The notes beneath the pieces are model-generated. The model ran no database searches. It saw only the letters and a program-made list of their open reading frames with translations, and was not told where the DNA came from. Below are positions 1-9,234 of a DNA stretch of 64,000 bases, one piece after another; the first letter of the stretch is position 1, and every line of letters starts with the position of its first letter. The position numbers and the translations under genes were made by a program. The stretch is from an uncultured Methanobrevibacter sp. GTDB taxonomy: Archaea; Methanobacteriota; Methanobacteria; Methanobacteriales; Methanobacteriaceae. The stretch is from the NCBI RefSeq assembly GCF_934746965.1, contig NZ_CAKVFS010000004.1, positions 124,001 to 188,000 on the forward strand. The letters run 5' to 3'.

Positions 1-3000
1 CAGTTTATTATACTCCAATAAAAACTGCAGAAAATTCAGGTATTAGTTTAAAATTATTTAATCTAACTTTTAAATGGATGATTCTTTCACAAAATGAACC
101 TCTAGAAAGTGGAATGTTTATAGAATTAGCTGGTAATTCTAATGAAAATACTCTTGAAAATTGTATTTTTGATAATATAACTTCACAATTAAGTCATGCA
201 TGTGTTTATTATATTAAAAGAGGTTATACTTCTGTTAAAAATTGTAATTTTACAAATATTAATACTTGTTTTGGTATTTTAAGTATTTATGATCCTAATG
301 CAGGTTTATCTTGTAATACTGCACATATGTTAGTGGAGAATTGTTATTTTGAAAATAATTATGCATCAACTGAACCAGGTTGTATTAATAATTGTGGTCA
401 ATTAATTGTTAAAAATTCTACATTTTATAAAAATAAGGCTTTTTGGTGGGCTGGAGCAATACATACTCATAGTGGAGCTAACACAACTATATATAATTCT
501 AACTTTACTGATAATGTAGCTGGATGGAATGGTGGTGCATTATATACTTACAGTTACTTACAGATATATAACTCTACTTTTACAGGTAATAATTGTACAA
601 CTAATAATGGTGGTGGAGCTATTGGTGCATGTTATTATGGATCTAATCCACATATATATATTGAAAACTCATTATTCCAATATAATGAAAATAATTGTTG
701 GACTATAGGTGGTGAATCTACAACTGGTACTGGTAGAGGTGGTGCTATTTCTATAATGGACAATGGTGATTTAGATGTATATAATTCTACTTTTATCTCT
801 AATAGTGCATCTATTGGTACTGCAATATGTGCAAATCAAGCACAAGGTTATGGTTCTCCAAATGTTAGGTTGATAAATAATAAATTTTTTAACCATACTA
901 AATCTGGTGATGTGTTGGTGATTGATCTTTCTAATTCTATATTGGAATTATCTAATAATTATTATGAAAATAATTCAATTGTATTTTCCAAAATTAAACT
1001 TAGTGAAGAAAGTAGAATTGGTAATACAACAACATTATATATTCAAGCAACAATTAAGAATCAAAAATATTATGATGAAGATATATTATCTAGGGAAGGT
1101 TATCTGGTTTATGTAGATGGTGTTTATGTAAAAACAGTTCATGATACTCATTTTAATTTAACATTTACTGATGGTAAAGAACATAAAGTATATGTACGTC
1201 CTGTAGTAGCAGAGAATGGTACTAATGTTCTTATAGTTAATGGTGTGCCTATAGAATATATTTATGTTTCTGTGAATGGTAATGATGCAAATAATGGTAG
1301 TAAAGATTCACCTGTACGTACAATAGCTAGAGCTATTTCTTTAAATACTAATGGAATTTACATTTTAGATGGGACTTATAGTGAGTATGGTTTGGTTATT
1401 AGTAGTGATTTAAAGATTGTTGGTCAAGGAAATGTTATTATTGGATGTGTTGATTACACTATGCCAATATTTAATATAACAAACAATGCAACTGTTACTT
1501 TTAAAGGTTTAAGGTTTACTAATATAACTAATAGTGAAATTATAAATGGTTTAAATGCTAAAGAAGTTGAAATAGATAATTGTGAATTTTATTTAAATAA
1601 TCAAAATACTAAAAGTATTCTTATTAATGTTTATAATTTGATTATATCAAATTCAAATTTTACAAATAATGGGGTATTTAAATGTATTTATACTAATTAT
1701 TTGGCTATGGACAATTGTATATTTGCAAATAATGTTGTGACTGAAAGAAAGTCTTCTAGTGCTATTGATAGGGGTAATTTAATTTATATCGCACTTAAAG
1801 ACCAACAAGCTATTATCAGTAATACAATTTTCGAGAATAATAGTGTGAATCAAGGTTGCATTGCTTTAATGGTTGATGATGCTAATTATGGATTGACTGT
1901 ATCTAGATCTATTTTTACAAATAATAATGGTTTAGATAAAGGTGTTTGTTTATATACTAATGCTGTTGGAAATAAATATTCTGTAACAGTTTCTTCATCA
2001 ATATTTATTAATAATTCTGCTTCTCAGGGAACTATTGCATATATTCTTAAACAAGCTACATTTACAGTTGAAAATTCAATATTTTTAAATAATAATCCAA
2101 CTAAAACTACTGGATACATGTTTGATGTAGTGTCAGGTAGTGCAAATTTAGTTATTGATAATAATTGGTGGGGTAATACTGTTGATAATTTAACTGATGT
2201 TCCAAAAGTAGCAAGAACTTTTAATCCAAACATTTGGTTATTTTTAAATGCATCTGCTAATAATAATGAATTTACAATTACTGAAAATGCATTAGTTACT
2301 GTTGATTTAGCTCATATAGTTAATAACAAAGGTGAAATTACAAAATATGATGATGCTTCTAAGTTATTATTGCCAGTTATAAATATTGCAGTTGTTAATG
2401 GTGTTATTACTTCTGTTTATGATAAATTTACAAATGGGGTATTTCAAATTATTTATACTCCTGAATCTGTAGGTATAGGCTCTTTAACTGTTGATTTATT
2501 TGGAATAATAAATACTGTGGACTTTAATATACTAAAAGGAACAACTAATGTAAATATATTTACTGGAGATATTAAATATGGTGAAGACCTTGTAATTAAA
2601 ATAACTTTAGATGATGCTAAAGCAACAGGTAATGTTGTAATTAATATTGATGGTAAAAAATACACTGTTAATTTAGTAAATGGAACTGGTACTTTAATAA
2701 TTCCTAATTTAGCTAGAGGTAGTTATGATATTGTAGCTAATTATGAAGGTGATGGTAATTATCAAAGTGCTTCAAACACAGCTTCAATTAATGTATTAGG
2801 TGTTAATCCTGAAATGGAAGTTAATATAACTTTCAATGATTATGGTGATTCAATTAAAATAGATATTATTTTACCTAGTGGTGCTAAAGGAAATATAACT
2901 GTTGATTTTGAAGGCAATGTAAAAAATATTGTTGCAGATGGTAAAATTATAACTGTTGAATATAATAATATTAGCTTTGGTAAACATACCGTCAAAGTTT

Positions 3001-6000
3001 ATTATAGTGGGGATAGTAAATACAATTCTTATGAAAAAAATGTAGACTTTGCAAATAATAAAACTAACTCTTCATTAATTATTGATGCAAGTGATGTTAA
3101 AGTTGGAGGTAAAATTTTAGTAAATGTTGTTATTCAACCAGCACCTGGAAAAGATGAAGAAGTTATAATTACTATTGGTGATGTAGTTAAAACTATAAAA
3201 TTAAATGCAAATGGTAAATGTTCTGTAGAGTTTTATGATTTACCTGCAGGAAATTACACAATTAAAGCAGTTTATAAAGGTAATTTTGTTTATTATGGGT
3301 GTGAAAATTCTACAAATATTACAGTAATACCTTATCCTGATTATCAATGGAATCAAGATGGATTTGATACTAAAAATGGAGGTAAATCAAATTATACTGG
3401 TAATAGTAATGGTAATGATATCTGGAATTATGTTATAAGTGGTGGTCAAATTAATGGTTCCATAGTTATTGATGAAGATGGAAATATTTATGTGGCAACT
3501 ACTGGTGGAATATATTCATTTACCTCAAATGGTACTTTAAGATGGAAATTTACTAATGGTTATGGAAATGCAATTAGTCCGGGGTTAGCTATTTGTCGTG
3601 ATATTATTATAGCACCAAAATCAGGTGATGCACTACACTTTATAAATAAAACTACTGGTAAAAAATTAAGTAATGCTAATATTTGGCAAGGTTCAAGTGA
3701 ATTTTCACCAGTTGTTGATTTAAATGGTAATATATACATATCTAGTGAATATCAATATTCTGATAAAGGATATTATTTAGTAATTGTACCTTATAAAATG
3801 TGGCAAACTGGAGGGGCACCTACTATGATTGCATTAGGAGCACAACCAACTAGTGCACCTACTGTATTAAATAATGGGTTAGTATGTATTAATACTGTTG
3901 AAGGTCTTAAAATAATCAATACTACTTCAAAAACTGTTGTTGGAAGTTTTGCTAATATTGGTGGTGTAGGACGCCCAGTTGCTGATGAAAATAATGTGAT
4001 TTATACTATAGGTAAAGATGGTAAAATCACTGCATTAAATATAAATAATGTATTGTGGACTTCAAAATTAGCTGTATGTGGATCTACATTAGTTTTAGAT
4101 GAAGATGCAGGTAGTCTTTACACTGTAGGTAAAGATGGTAATATTTACAAAGTGGACATATTTAACAATGGTGAAACTTCTGTGTTGTATAATTTAGGAA
4201 GTAATTCTTCTTCTATGGTTGTTGATAATCAGGGAAATATTTATGTTGGATCAAATGGTGGAAAAGTTATTGCTATTGATAATTCTGGTAAATTATTATG
4301 GGTATTTGATGCAAAATCTCCAATTAATGGTGGTATATCCATAAGTAATGATGGAATAATTTATGTACACAGTGATAAAACAGTCTATGCATTAGGAATA
4401 GGTAAATTTGTTTCAACAATTAATGCATCAATTGACAATATTAAAGTTGGTGATGATTTAATTATTGATATTTCAGTGCCTAAGGATGCTACAGGTATTG
4501 TAACAGTTATAATTGGAAATATAGTTAAAAATTTCACTATTGAAAACGGTAAAGTTTTAGCAAATATTAAAGATTTAAGTGCTGGAGAATACACTGCTAA
4601 TATCATTTACAATGGATATAGTAAATATAAACCATCTGAAACATCTGTTTTATTTAATGTAACTAAATATGATTCTCAAATAAATATTTCTGTTGGTAAT
4701 ATAGAAATTGGAAAAGATGCTATTGTAAATATTGAGGTTACTCCAGGAGCTACTGGTAAAATAGTTGTAACAATTAATGGAAAATCACAAATTATAGAAC
4801 TCAAAAATAGTAAAGCTACAGTGATTATTAATAACTTAACAGATGCTGAATATAAAATTAATGTTGAATATGTCGGTGATGCAAAATATTTAGCTAGTAA
4901 AGATAGTTATGTATTTTCTGTTGATAAACTTAAATCTTTTATTATAGTGTCTGTTGATGATATTAATGTTGGAGATGATGCTGTTATTAATATTATTGTT
5001 CCAAATGATGCAACAGGTAATGTAACTCTTGTTATAAATGGTAAAACTGAAAATATCATTGTTAAAAATGGTAAAGGTAGTATTACTATTTCTAATTTAA
5101 ATGTTGGTGATTATACAGTTAGTGCTACTTATAATGGTGATTCAAGATATTTAGCTAGTAAAAACTCTACTTCATTTAATGTGTCTAAAAGGGATTCTTC
5201 TGTTTTAGTGTCTGTTGATGATGTTGTTGTAGGTGAGGATGTTATTATCAATGTTGTTGTTTCTAAAGGAGCTACTGGTAATGTAATTTTGGTCATTGGG
5301 GATAAAACTGAAACTGTATCTCTCATTGACTCTAAGGCCACATTAGTTGTCAAAAATTTAGCTGAAGGTAATTATAAAGTTCAAGTGATTTATACTGGTG
5401 ATTCAAGATATTCAAATTCAAATAATTCTACTTCATTTGACGTGTCTAAAAAGATTTCTTCTGTTTTAGTGTCTGTTGATGATATTATTGTTGGAGATAA
5501 TGCTATTGTTAATGTAATTGTCCCTAATGATGCTACAGGTAGTGTAACTATTACTATCAATGGTAAATCTGAAAATATTGAAGTTAAAAATGGTAAAGCT
5601 ACTTTAGTTATTAAAGATTTAACTAGTGGTACTTATACTGTTGAAGTAAATTATAATGGTGATTCTAAGTATTTGTCTAGTAAAAATTCATCTTCATTTA
5701 AAGTATCAAAAATATCAAATTATGATATCAAATTCAATATATCAAAAGTAAGTGAGGGTGAAGATGCTGAAATAATTGTAATTTTACCTCAAGATGCAAC
5801 TGGTAATATAACATTATCAATTAATAATAAACCTTATATTGCTAAAGTAGAGAATGGTAAAGCTAAAATAATTATTCCAAATATTCCTGCAGGAACTCAT
5901 GAATTTATTGTAACTTATTATGGGGATAATAAATATGAAAGAGGTACGGCAAGTGGGGTAATTACTGTTGATAAGAAAGTATTTGTTCTAACTGTTGATG

Positions 6001-6986
6001 ATGTTATTAAGTTTTACAAAGGTTCTGAAAGGCTTATTGCTAAATTAGTAGATTCTAATGGTAAACCAATAGCTAATGCTGAAATCATATTTACTATTAA
6101 TGGTGCTACTTATAAAAGAATCACAGGTAATGATGGTACTGCATCTATGGCTATTAATTTAGTTTCTGGAACTTACAAAGTAATAACTAAGTATAATGGC
6201 ACCTCTGTTGATTCAAATATAATTATTAAATCAACAATTAATGGTCAAAATATTATTAAAATGTATCAAAATGGAACTCAGTTTTATGCTACATTTGTAG
6301 ATAGTAACGGTAATTTATTAGTTAAAACTGATGTTAAGTTTAATATTAATGGTGTATTTTACACACGTAAAACTGATGGAAATGGTGTAGCTAAACTTTC
6401 TATTAATTTAAGGCCTGGAAACTATATTTTAACAGCTATTAATCCAAATAACAATGATGAAAAAGGATTTAATATAACTGTAAAAAGTTTAATTGAAGCT
6501 AATGATTTGACAAAATACTTCCAGAATGCTTCTAAATTCGAAGCAACAATTTACAATAAAGACGGAAGCCTAGCAATTAACAAAGAAGTTACATTTAACA
6601 TCAATGGTGTATTTTACAAACGTACAACTAATGATAAAGGAGTAGTAAGCTTAGCTATTAACTTAAGACCGGGAAACTATGTCATTACCACAATCTATGA
6701 GGGATTGGAAGTAGGTAATAAAGTAAATGTTTTACCAACTCTTGAAACCAGAGATCTTTCTATGAAGTTCCAAGACGGCAGTAAATTTACTGCAAAAACT
6801 GTTAATGGTCAAGGTAAGCCTTTAGCTAATCAAAATGTAACATTTAATGTAAATGGTGTATTTTATCATAGAATTACCAATGATGAGGGTATAGCAAGCT
6901 TAAATATTAACTTAATAAAAGGCGAATATATCATTACCTCTATTTGGAATGGTTATCAAACTGGAAACACAATTAAAATTGATTAA
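1..6986 (+). CDS. Giant adhesin-like surface protein, 5'-truncated by window edge
   Basis: The reading frame is open from base 3, so the gene starts outside the window; the ATG at 78 is only an internal methionine. About 2327 residues are visible. Order: parallel beta-helix of short Asn-rich turns (pectin-lyase-like, nt ~80-1020); a second beta-helix opening at nt ~1260 with VNGNDANNGS and closing near NWWGN (nt ~2165); three Ig-like repeats (nt ~2530-3330); a PQQ-type beta-propeller with repeated GNIYV blades (nt ~3333-4395); six Ig-like repeats of ~85 residues with SVDDxxVG starts (nt ~4400-5985); and a C-terminal module of four ~80-residue repeats, three of them carrying FN(I/V)NGVFYxR. 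No C-terminal membrane anchor is seen. Such proteins in Methanobrevibacter are thought to sit on the pseudomurein wall and bind partners or substrates; the ligand is unknown. From about nt 6500 codon choice shifts to TTC/AAC, suggesting gene conversion. Confidence 0.93.
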   Translation, partial: VYYTPIKTAENSGISLKLFNLTFKWMILSQNEPLESGMFIELAGNSNENTLENCIFDNITSQLSHACVYYIKRGYTSVKNCNFTNINTCFGILSIYDPNAGLSCNTAHMLVENCYFENNYASTEPGCINNCGQLIVKNSTFYKNKAFWWAGAIHTHSGANTTIYNSNFTDNVAGWNGGALYTYSYLQIYNSTFTGNNCTTNNGGGAIGACYYGSNPHIYIENSLFQYNENNCWTIGGESTTGTGRGGAISIMDNGDLDVYNSTFISNSASIGTAICANQAQGYGSPNVRLINNKFFNHTKSGDVLVIDLSNSILELSNNYYENNSIVFSKIKLSEESRIGNTTTLYIQATIKNQKYYDEDILSREGYLVYVDGVYVKTVHDTHFNLTFTDGKEHKVYVRPVVAENGTNVLIVNGVPIEYIYVSVNGNDANNGSKDSPVRTIARAISLNTNGIYILDGTYSEYGLVISSDLKIVGQGNVIIGCVDYTMPIFNITNNATVTFKGLRFTNITNSEIINGLNAKEVEIDNCEFYLNNQNTKSILINVYNLIISNSNFTNNGVFKCIYTNYLAMDNCIFANNVVTERKSSSAIDRGNLIYIALKDQQAIISNTIFENNSVNQGCIALMVDDANYGLTVSRSIFTNNNGLDKGVCLYTNAVGNKYSVTVSSSIFINNSASQGTIAYILKQATFTVENSIFLNNNPTKTTGYMFDVVSGSANLVIDNNWWGNTVDNLTDVPKVARTFNPNIWLFLNASANNNEFTITENALVTVDLAHIVNNKGEITKYDDASKLLLPVINIAVVNGVITSVYDKFTNGVFQIIYTPESVGIGSLTVDLFGIINTVDFNILKGTTNVNIFTGDIKYGEDLVIKITLDDAKATGNVVINIDGKKYTVNLVNGTGTLIIPNLARGSYDIVANYEGDGNYQSASNTASINVLGVNPEMEVNITFNDYGDSIKIDIILPSGAKGNITVDFEGNVKNIVADGKIITVEYNNISFGKHTVKVYYSGDSKYNSYEKNVDFANNKTNSSLIIDASDVKVGGKILVNVVIQPAPGKDEEVIITIGDVVKTIKLNANGKCSVEFYDLPAGNYTIKAVYKGNFVYYGCENSTNITVIPYPDYQWNQDGFDTKNGGKSNYTGNSNGNDIWNYVISGGQINGSIVIDEDGNIYVATTGGIYSFTSNGTLRWKFTNGYGNAISPGLAICRDIIIAPKSGDALHFINKTTGKKLSNANIWQGSSEFSPVVDLNGNIYISSEYQYSDKGYYLVIVPYKMWQTGGAPTMIALGAQPTSAPTVLNNGLVCINTVEGLKIINTTSKTVVGSFANIGGVGRPVADENNVIYTIGKDGKITALNINNVLWTSKLAVCGSTLVLDEDAGSLYTVGKDGNIYKVDIFNNGETSVLYNLGSNSSSMVVDNQGNIYVGSNGGKVIAIDNSGKLLWVFDAKSPINGGISISNDGIIYVHSDKTVYALGIGKFVSTINASIDNIKVGDDLIIDISVPKDATGIVTVIIGNIVKNFTIENGKVLANIKDLSAGEYTANIIYNGYSKYKPSETSVLFNVTKYDSQINISVGNIEIGKDAIVNIEVTPGATGKIVVTINGKSQIIELKNSKATVIINNLTDAEYKINVEYVGDAKYLASKDSYVFSVDKLKSFIIVSVDDINVGDDAVINIIVPNDATGNVTLVINGKTENIIVKNGKGSITISNLNVGDYTVSATYNGDSRYLASKNSTSFNVSKRDSSVLVSVDDVVVGEDVIINVVVSKGATGNVILVIGDKTETVSLIDSKATLVVKNLAEGNYKVQVIYTGDSRYSNSNNSTSFDVSKKISSVLVSVDDIIVGDNAIVNVIVPNDATGSVTITINGKSENIEVKNGKATLVIKDLTSGTYTVEVNYNGDSKYLSSKNSSSFKVSKISNYDIKFNISKVSEGEDAEIIVILPQDATGNITLSINNKPYIAKVENGKAKIIIPNIPAGTHEFIVTYYGDNKYERGTASGVITVDKKVFVLTVDDVIKFYKGSERLIAKLVDSNGKPIANAEIIFTINGATYKRITGNDGTASMAINLVSGTYKVITKYNGTSVDSNIIIKSTINGQNIIKMYQNGTQFYATFVDSNGNLLVKTDVKFNINGVFYTRKTDGNGVAKLSINLRPGNYILTAINPNNNDEKGFNITVKSLIEANDLTKYFQNASKFEATIYNKDGSLAINKEVTFNINGVFYKRTTNDKGVVSLAINLRPGNYVITTIYEGLEVGNKVNVLPTLETRDLSMKFQDGSKFTAKTVNGQGKPLANQNVTFNVNGVFYHRITNDEGIASLNINLIKGEYIITSIWNGYQTGNTIKID

Positions 6987-6988
6987 GT

Positions 6989-7030
6989 AAATGATTTATT
7001 TCATTTATTTTATTTTTCTTTTTTTAATCT
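6989..7030 (+). terminator. Likely terminator of the first adhesin gene
   Basis: A weak stem (AAATGA 6989-6994 with TCATTT 7001-7006) lies just past the stop codon and is followed by T-rich runs to about 7027. The T-tract is the stronger signal, as archaeal termination often needs only oligo-T. Confidence 0.45.
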
Positions 7031-7064
7031 TATTTTACTTACTTAAATTTACTAAAATAGAAAA

Positions 7065-7080
7065 CTTTTTATATACTAAT
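7065..7080 (+). promoter_or_regulatory. TATA-type promoter for lonB
   Basis: CTTTTTATATACTAAT resembles the methanogen TATA box, with A-rich sequence just upstream. Transcription would start near 7100-7105, leaving a leader of about 60 nt before the chosen ATG at 7165. Confidence 0.45.
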
Positions 7081-7164
7081 TTGCCAATATTTAAATAGTA
7101 AATTAACTTATATTATTTATTGTTGAATTATATTGAACTAAAAAATTATGTAGAGGTAGGTTTC

Positions 7165-9144
7165 ATGAAATTTGAAGAACAAGAATCTATCGATGATTCC
7201 TCAAAAGAAACTGTATTAAAGCCTGAAATAGAAGAAAATGAGGCTTTTGAAAAAATTGAACCAATGTTAGATTATGGTAATATTAAAAGTTCAAAAGATA
7301 TTGAAGTTCCTCCATTATTAATTGATCAAGTTATTGGACATGAAGAGTCCATTGAAACTATTAAAAAAGCAGCAAAACAAAGGAGAAATGTTTTACTAAT
7401 TGGTGATCCTGGTGTAGGTAAATCAATGTTAGCTAAAGGTATGGCTCAAATATTGCCTCATGAATCCTTAGAAGATATTTTAATTTATCCAAACATGGAA
7501 GATACTAATCATCCTTTAATAAGGTCAGTTCCTGCAGGTGAAGGTAAAAAAATAGTAAAAGCAACTAAAGGTTCTGCTAAAAACCATGAGGAGAAAAAAA
7601 CATTAATTACTACATTTGTTATTGCAGCAATTGTTGTTATTGGATTTATGTATGGTAGAATACTTGAAGCTATCATTGCAGCAGCATTAATTTTACTTAT
7701 TTCTATCCAAATAAAACCTAAAAATAATAATATGTCTCCAAAATTATTAGTTAATAATGAAGATAAAAGATTTGCACCATTTATGGATGCAACAGGAGCT
7801 CATGCAGGAGCATTACTTGGAGATGTTCGTCATGACCCATATCAATCTGGTGGTCTTGGAACTCCAGCACATGAGCGTGTTGAATCTGGAATGATTCATA
7901 AAGCTAATAAAGGAGTTTTATACATTGATGAAATTGGTACTATGTCAATGAAAACTCAACAAGAGCTTTTATCTGCAATGCAGGAGAAAAAATACGCAAT
8001 CACTGGTCAAAGTGAAAACAGTAGTGGTGCAATGGTAAGATCTCAAGCTGTGCCATGTGATTTTGTACTTGTAGCATCAGGTAACCTCCAAGTTATTGAA
8101 GATATGCATATAGCTATGAGATCAAGGATTAGAGGATATGGATATGAAATTTTCATGAAGGATTCCATGGATGATACTCCAGAAAACAGGAAAAAATTAG
8201 CAAGATTTGTAGCTCAAGAAGTTAAAAATGATGGAAGAATTCCTCATTTTGATCCAGATGCATTAGATGAAATTATTTTAGAAGCTAAACGTCGTTCAGG
8301 AAAACAAGATGCATTAACACTTAAGTTAAGAGATTTAGGTGGATTAGTAAGATCATCTGGTGATGTAGCTATTGAACATGGAGCAGATTTAGTAACTGCA
8401 GAACATGTTATAGAAGCTAAAAGATTCTCAAGAACTCTTGAACAACAAATTGCAGATAGATCTATTAAACAAAGAAAAGAATACAGTATGGTTCATCCTG
8501 AAGGTGGAAGAGTTGGTCTTGTAAATGGACTTGCAGTTATTGGCGATAGGAGTGGAATTGTTTCACCTATTGCTGCTGAAGCAGCACCAGCTCAATCTAA
8601 AGAAGGTGGAAAAATCATAGCTACAGGTAAACTTGGTGAAATTGCTCAAGAATCAGTTCAAAATGTAAGTGCATTAATTAAAAAGTACACTAATAAAGAT
8701 ATTTCTGATTATGATATTCATGTTCAATTTATCCAAACTTATGATGGTGTAGAAGGAGATAGTGCAAGTGTTTCAATAGCTACTGCAGTTATTTCTGCTG
8801 TTGAAGATATTCCTATAGATCAAACTGTAGCATTAACTGGATCTTTAAATGTTCGTGGAGATGTAATGCCTATTGGTGGTGCAACAGCTAAAATTGAAGC
8901 TGCTGCTGAATCTGGAATCAAAAAAGTTTTAATTCCTAAGTCTAACATGAAAGATGTTATGCTTGAGAAAAAATATGAAGATATGATTGAGATTGTTCCT
9001 ACTGAAACTTTAAGTGATGTTTTAGAAAACATTTTAATAAATGGTAGTAAAAAAGATATTTTAATTGAAAAAATGAAATCTTTAAGTTCTAAAGTTGTAA
9101 GTAAAGTTCCTAAATCTCAAATAAATAAACCAACTACTAATTAA
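7165..9144 (+). CDS. lonB: Archaeal Lon protease LonB, membrane-anchored ATP-dependent
   Basis: ATP-dependent protease that degrades damaged and regulatory proteins at the cytoplasmic face of the membrane; 659 residues. The start at ATG 7165 is preferred over an upstream in-frame TTG (7120) because GAGGTAGG lies 5-12 nt before it. Visible features: Walker A GDPGVGKS (~80-87); two close membrane segments (~148-164, 168-182) inserted in the AAA+ domain, the hallmark of archaeal LonB; Walker B VLYIDEIG (~251-258); C-terminal Lon protease domain with the Ser-Lys dyad, Ser in GDSASVS (~533) and Lys in GGATAKIE (~576). It stands alone, with its own promoter and a hairpin terminator overlapping its 3' end. 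Length and residues are complete, so it should be active. Confidence 0.96.
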   Translation: MKFEEQESIDDSSKETVLKPEIEENEAFEKIEPMLDYGNIKSSKDIEVPPLLIDQVIGHEESIETIKKAAKQRRNVLLIGDPGVGKSMLAKGMAQILPHESLEDILIYPNMEDTNHPLIRSVPAGEGKKIVKATKGSAKNHEEKKTLITTFVIAAIVVIGFMYGRILEAIIAAALILLISIQIKPKNNNMSPKLLVNNEDKRFAPFMDATGAHAGALLGDVRHDPYQSGGLGTPAHERVESGMIHKANKGVLYIDEIGTMSMKTQQELLSAMQEKKYAITGQSENSSGAMVRSQAVPCDFVLVASGNLQVIEDMHIAMRSRIRGYGYEIFMKDSMDDTPENRKKLARFVAQEVKNDGRIPHFDPDALDEIILEAKRRSGKQDALTLKLRDLGGLVRSSGDVAIEHGADLVTAEHVIEAKRFSRTLEQQIADRSIKQRKEYSMVHPEGGRVGLVNGLAVIGDRSGIVSPIAAEAAPAQSKEGGKIIATGKLGEIAQESVQNVSALIKKYTNKDISDYDIHVQFIQTYDGVEGDSASVSIATAVISAVEDIPIDQTVALTGSLNVRGDVMPIGGATAKIEAAAESGIKKVLIPKSNMKDVMLEKKYEDMIEIVPTETLSDVLENILINGSKKDILIEKMKSLSSKVVSKVPKSQINKPTTN

Positions 9145-9160
9145 GTTGGTTTTTTTCTTT
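9127..9160 (+). terminator. lonB terminator hairpin
   Basis: AAACCAACT (9127-9135) pairs perfectly with AGTTGGTTT (9144-9152) around an 8-nt loop and runs into a T-tract. It overlaps the last codons and stop of lonB. Confidence 0.75.
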
Positions 9161-9234
9161 TTTTTAAATTTTATATAATTATATATAATAGAAAAATTAT
9201 AATATTTTTTCAATATATAATTAGAGAGGGTAGT

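Noticed and set aside
922..1116. Small plus-strand frame inside the adhesin
   Set aside because: Out-of-frame shadow in AT-rich coding sequence with Ile/Met/Lys-rich nonsense protein.
2024..2665. Minus-strand open frames within the first adhesin
   Set aside because: They lie opposite a clear long coding frame, lack ribosome sites and have low-complexity composition produced by the repeats.
4400..5985. Regular ~260-bp repeats considered as a CRISPR or satellite array
   Set aside because: They keep one reading frame and encode Ig-like domains; units diverge as proteins do.
7120..7122. TTG as lonB start
   Set aside because: ATG 7165 has a good ribosome site and the usual acidic N-terminus; the upstream 15 residues are not LonB-like.
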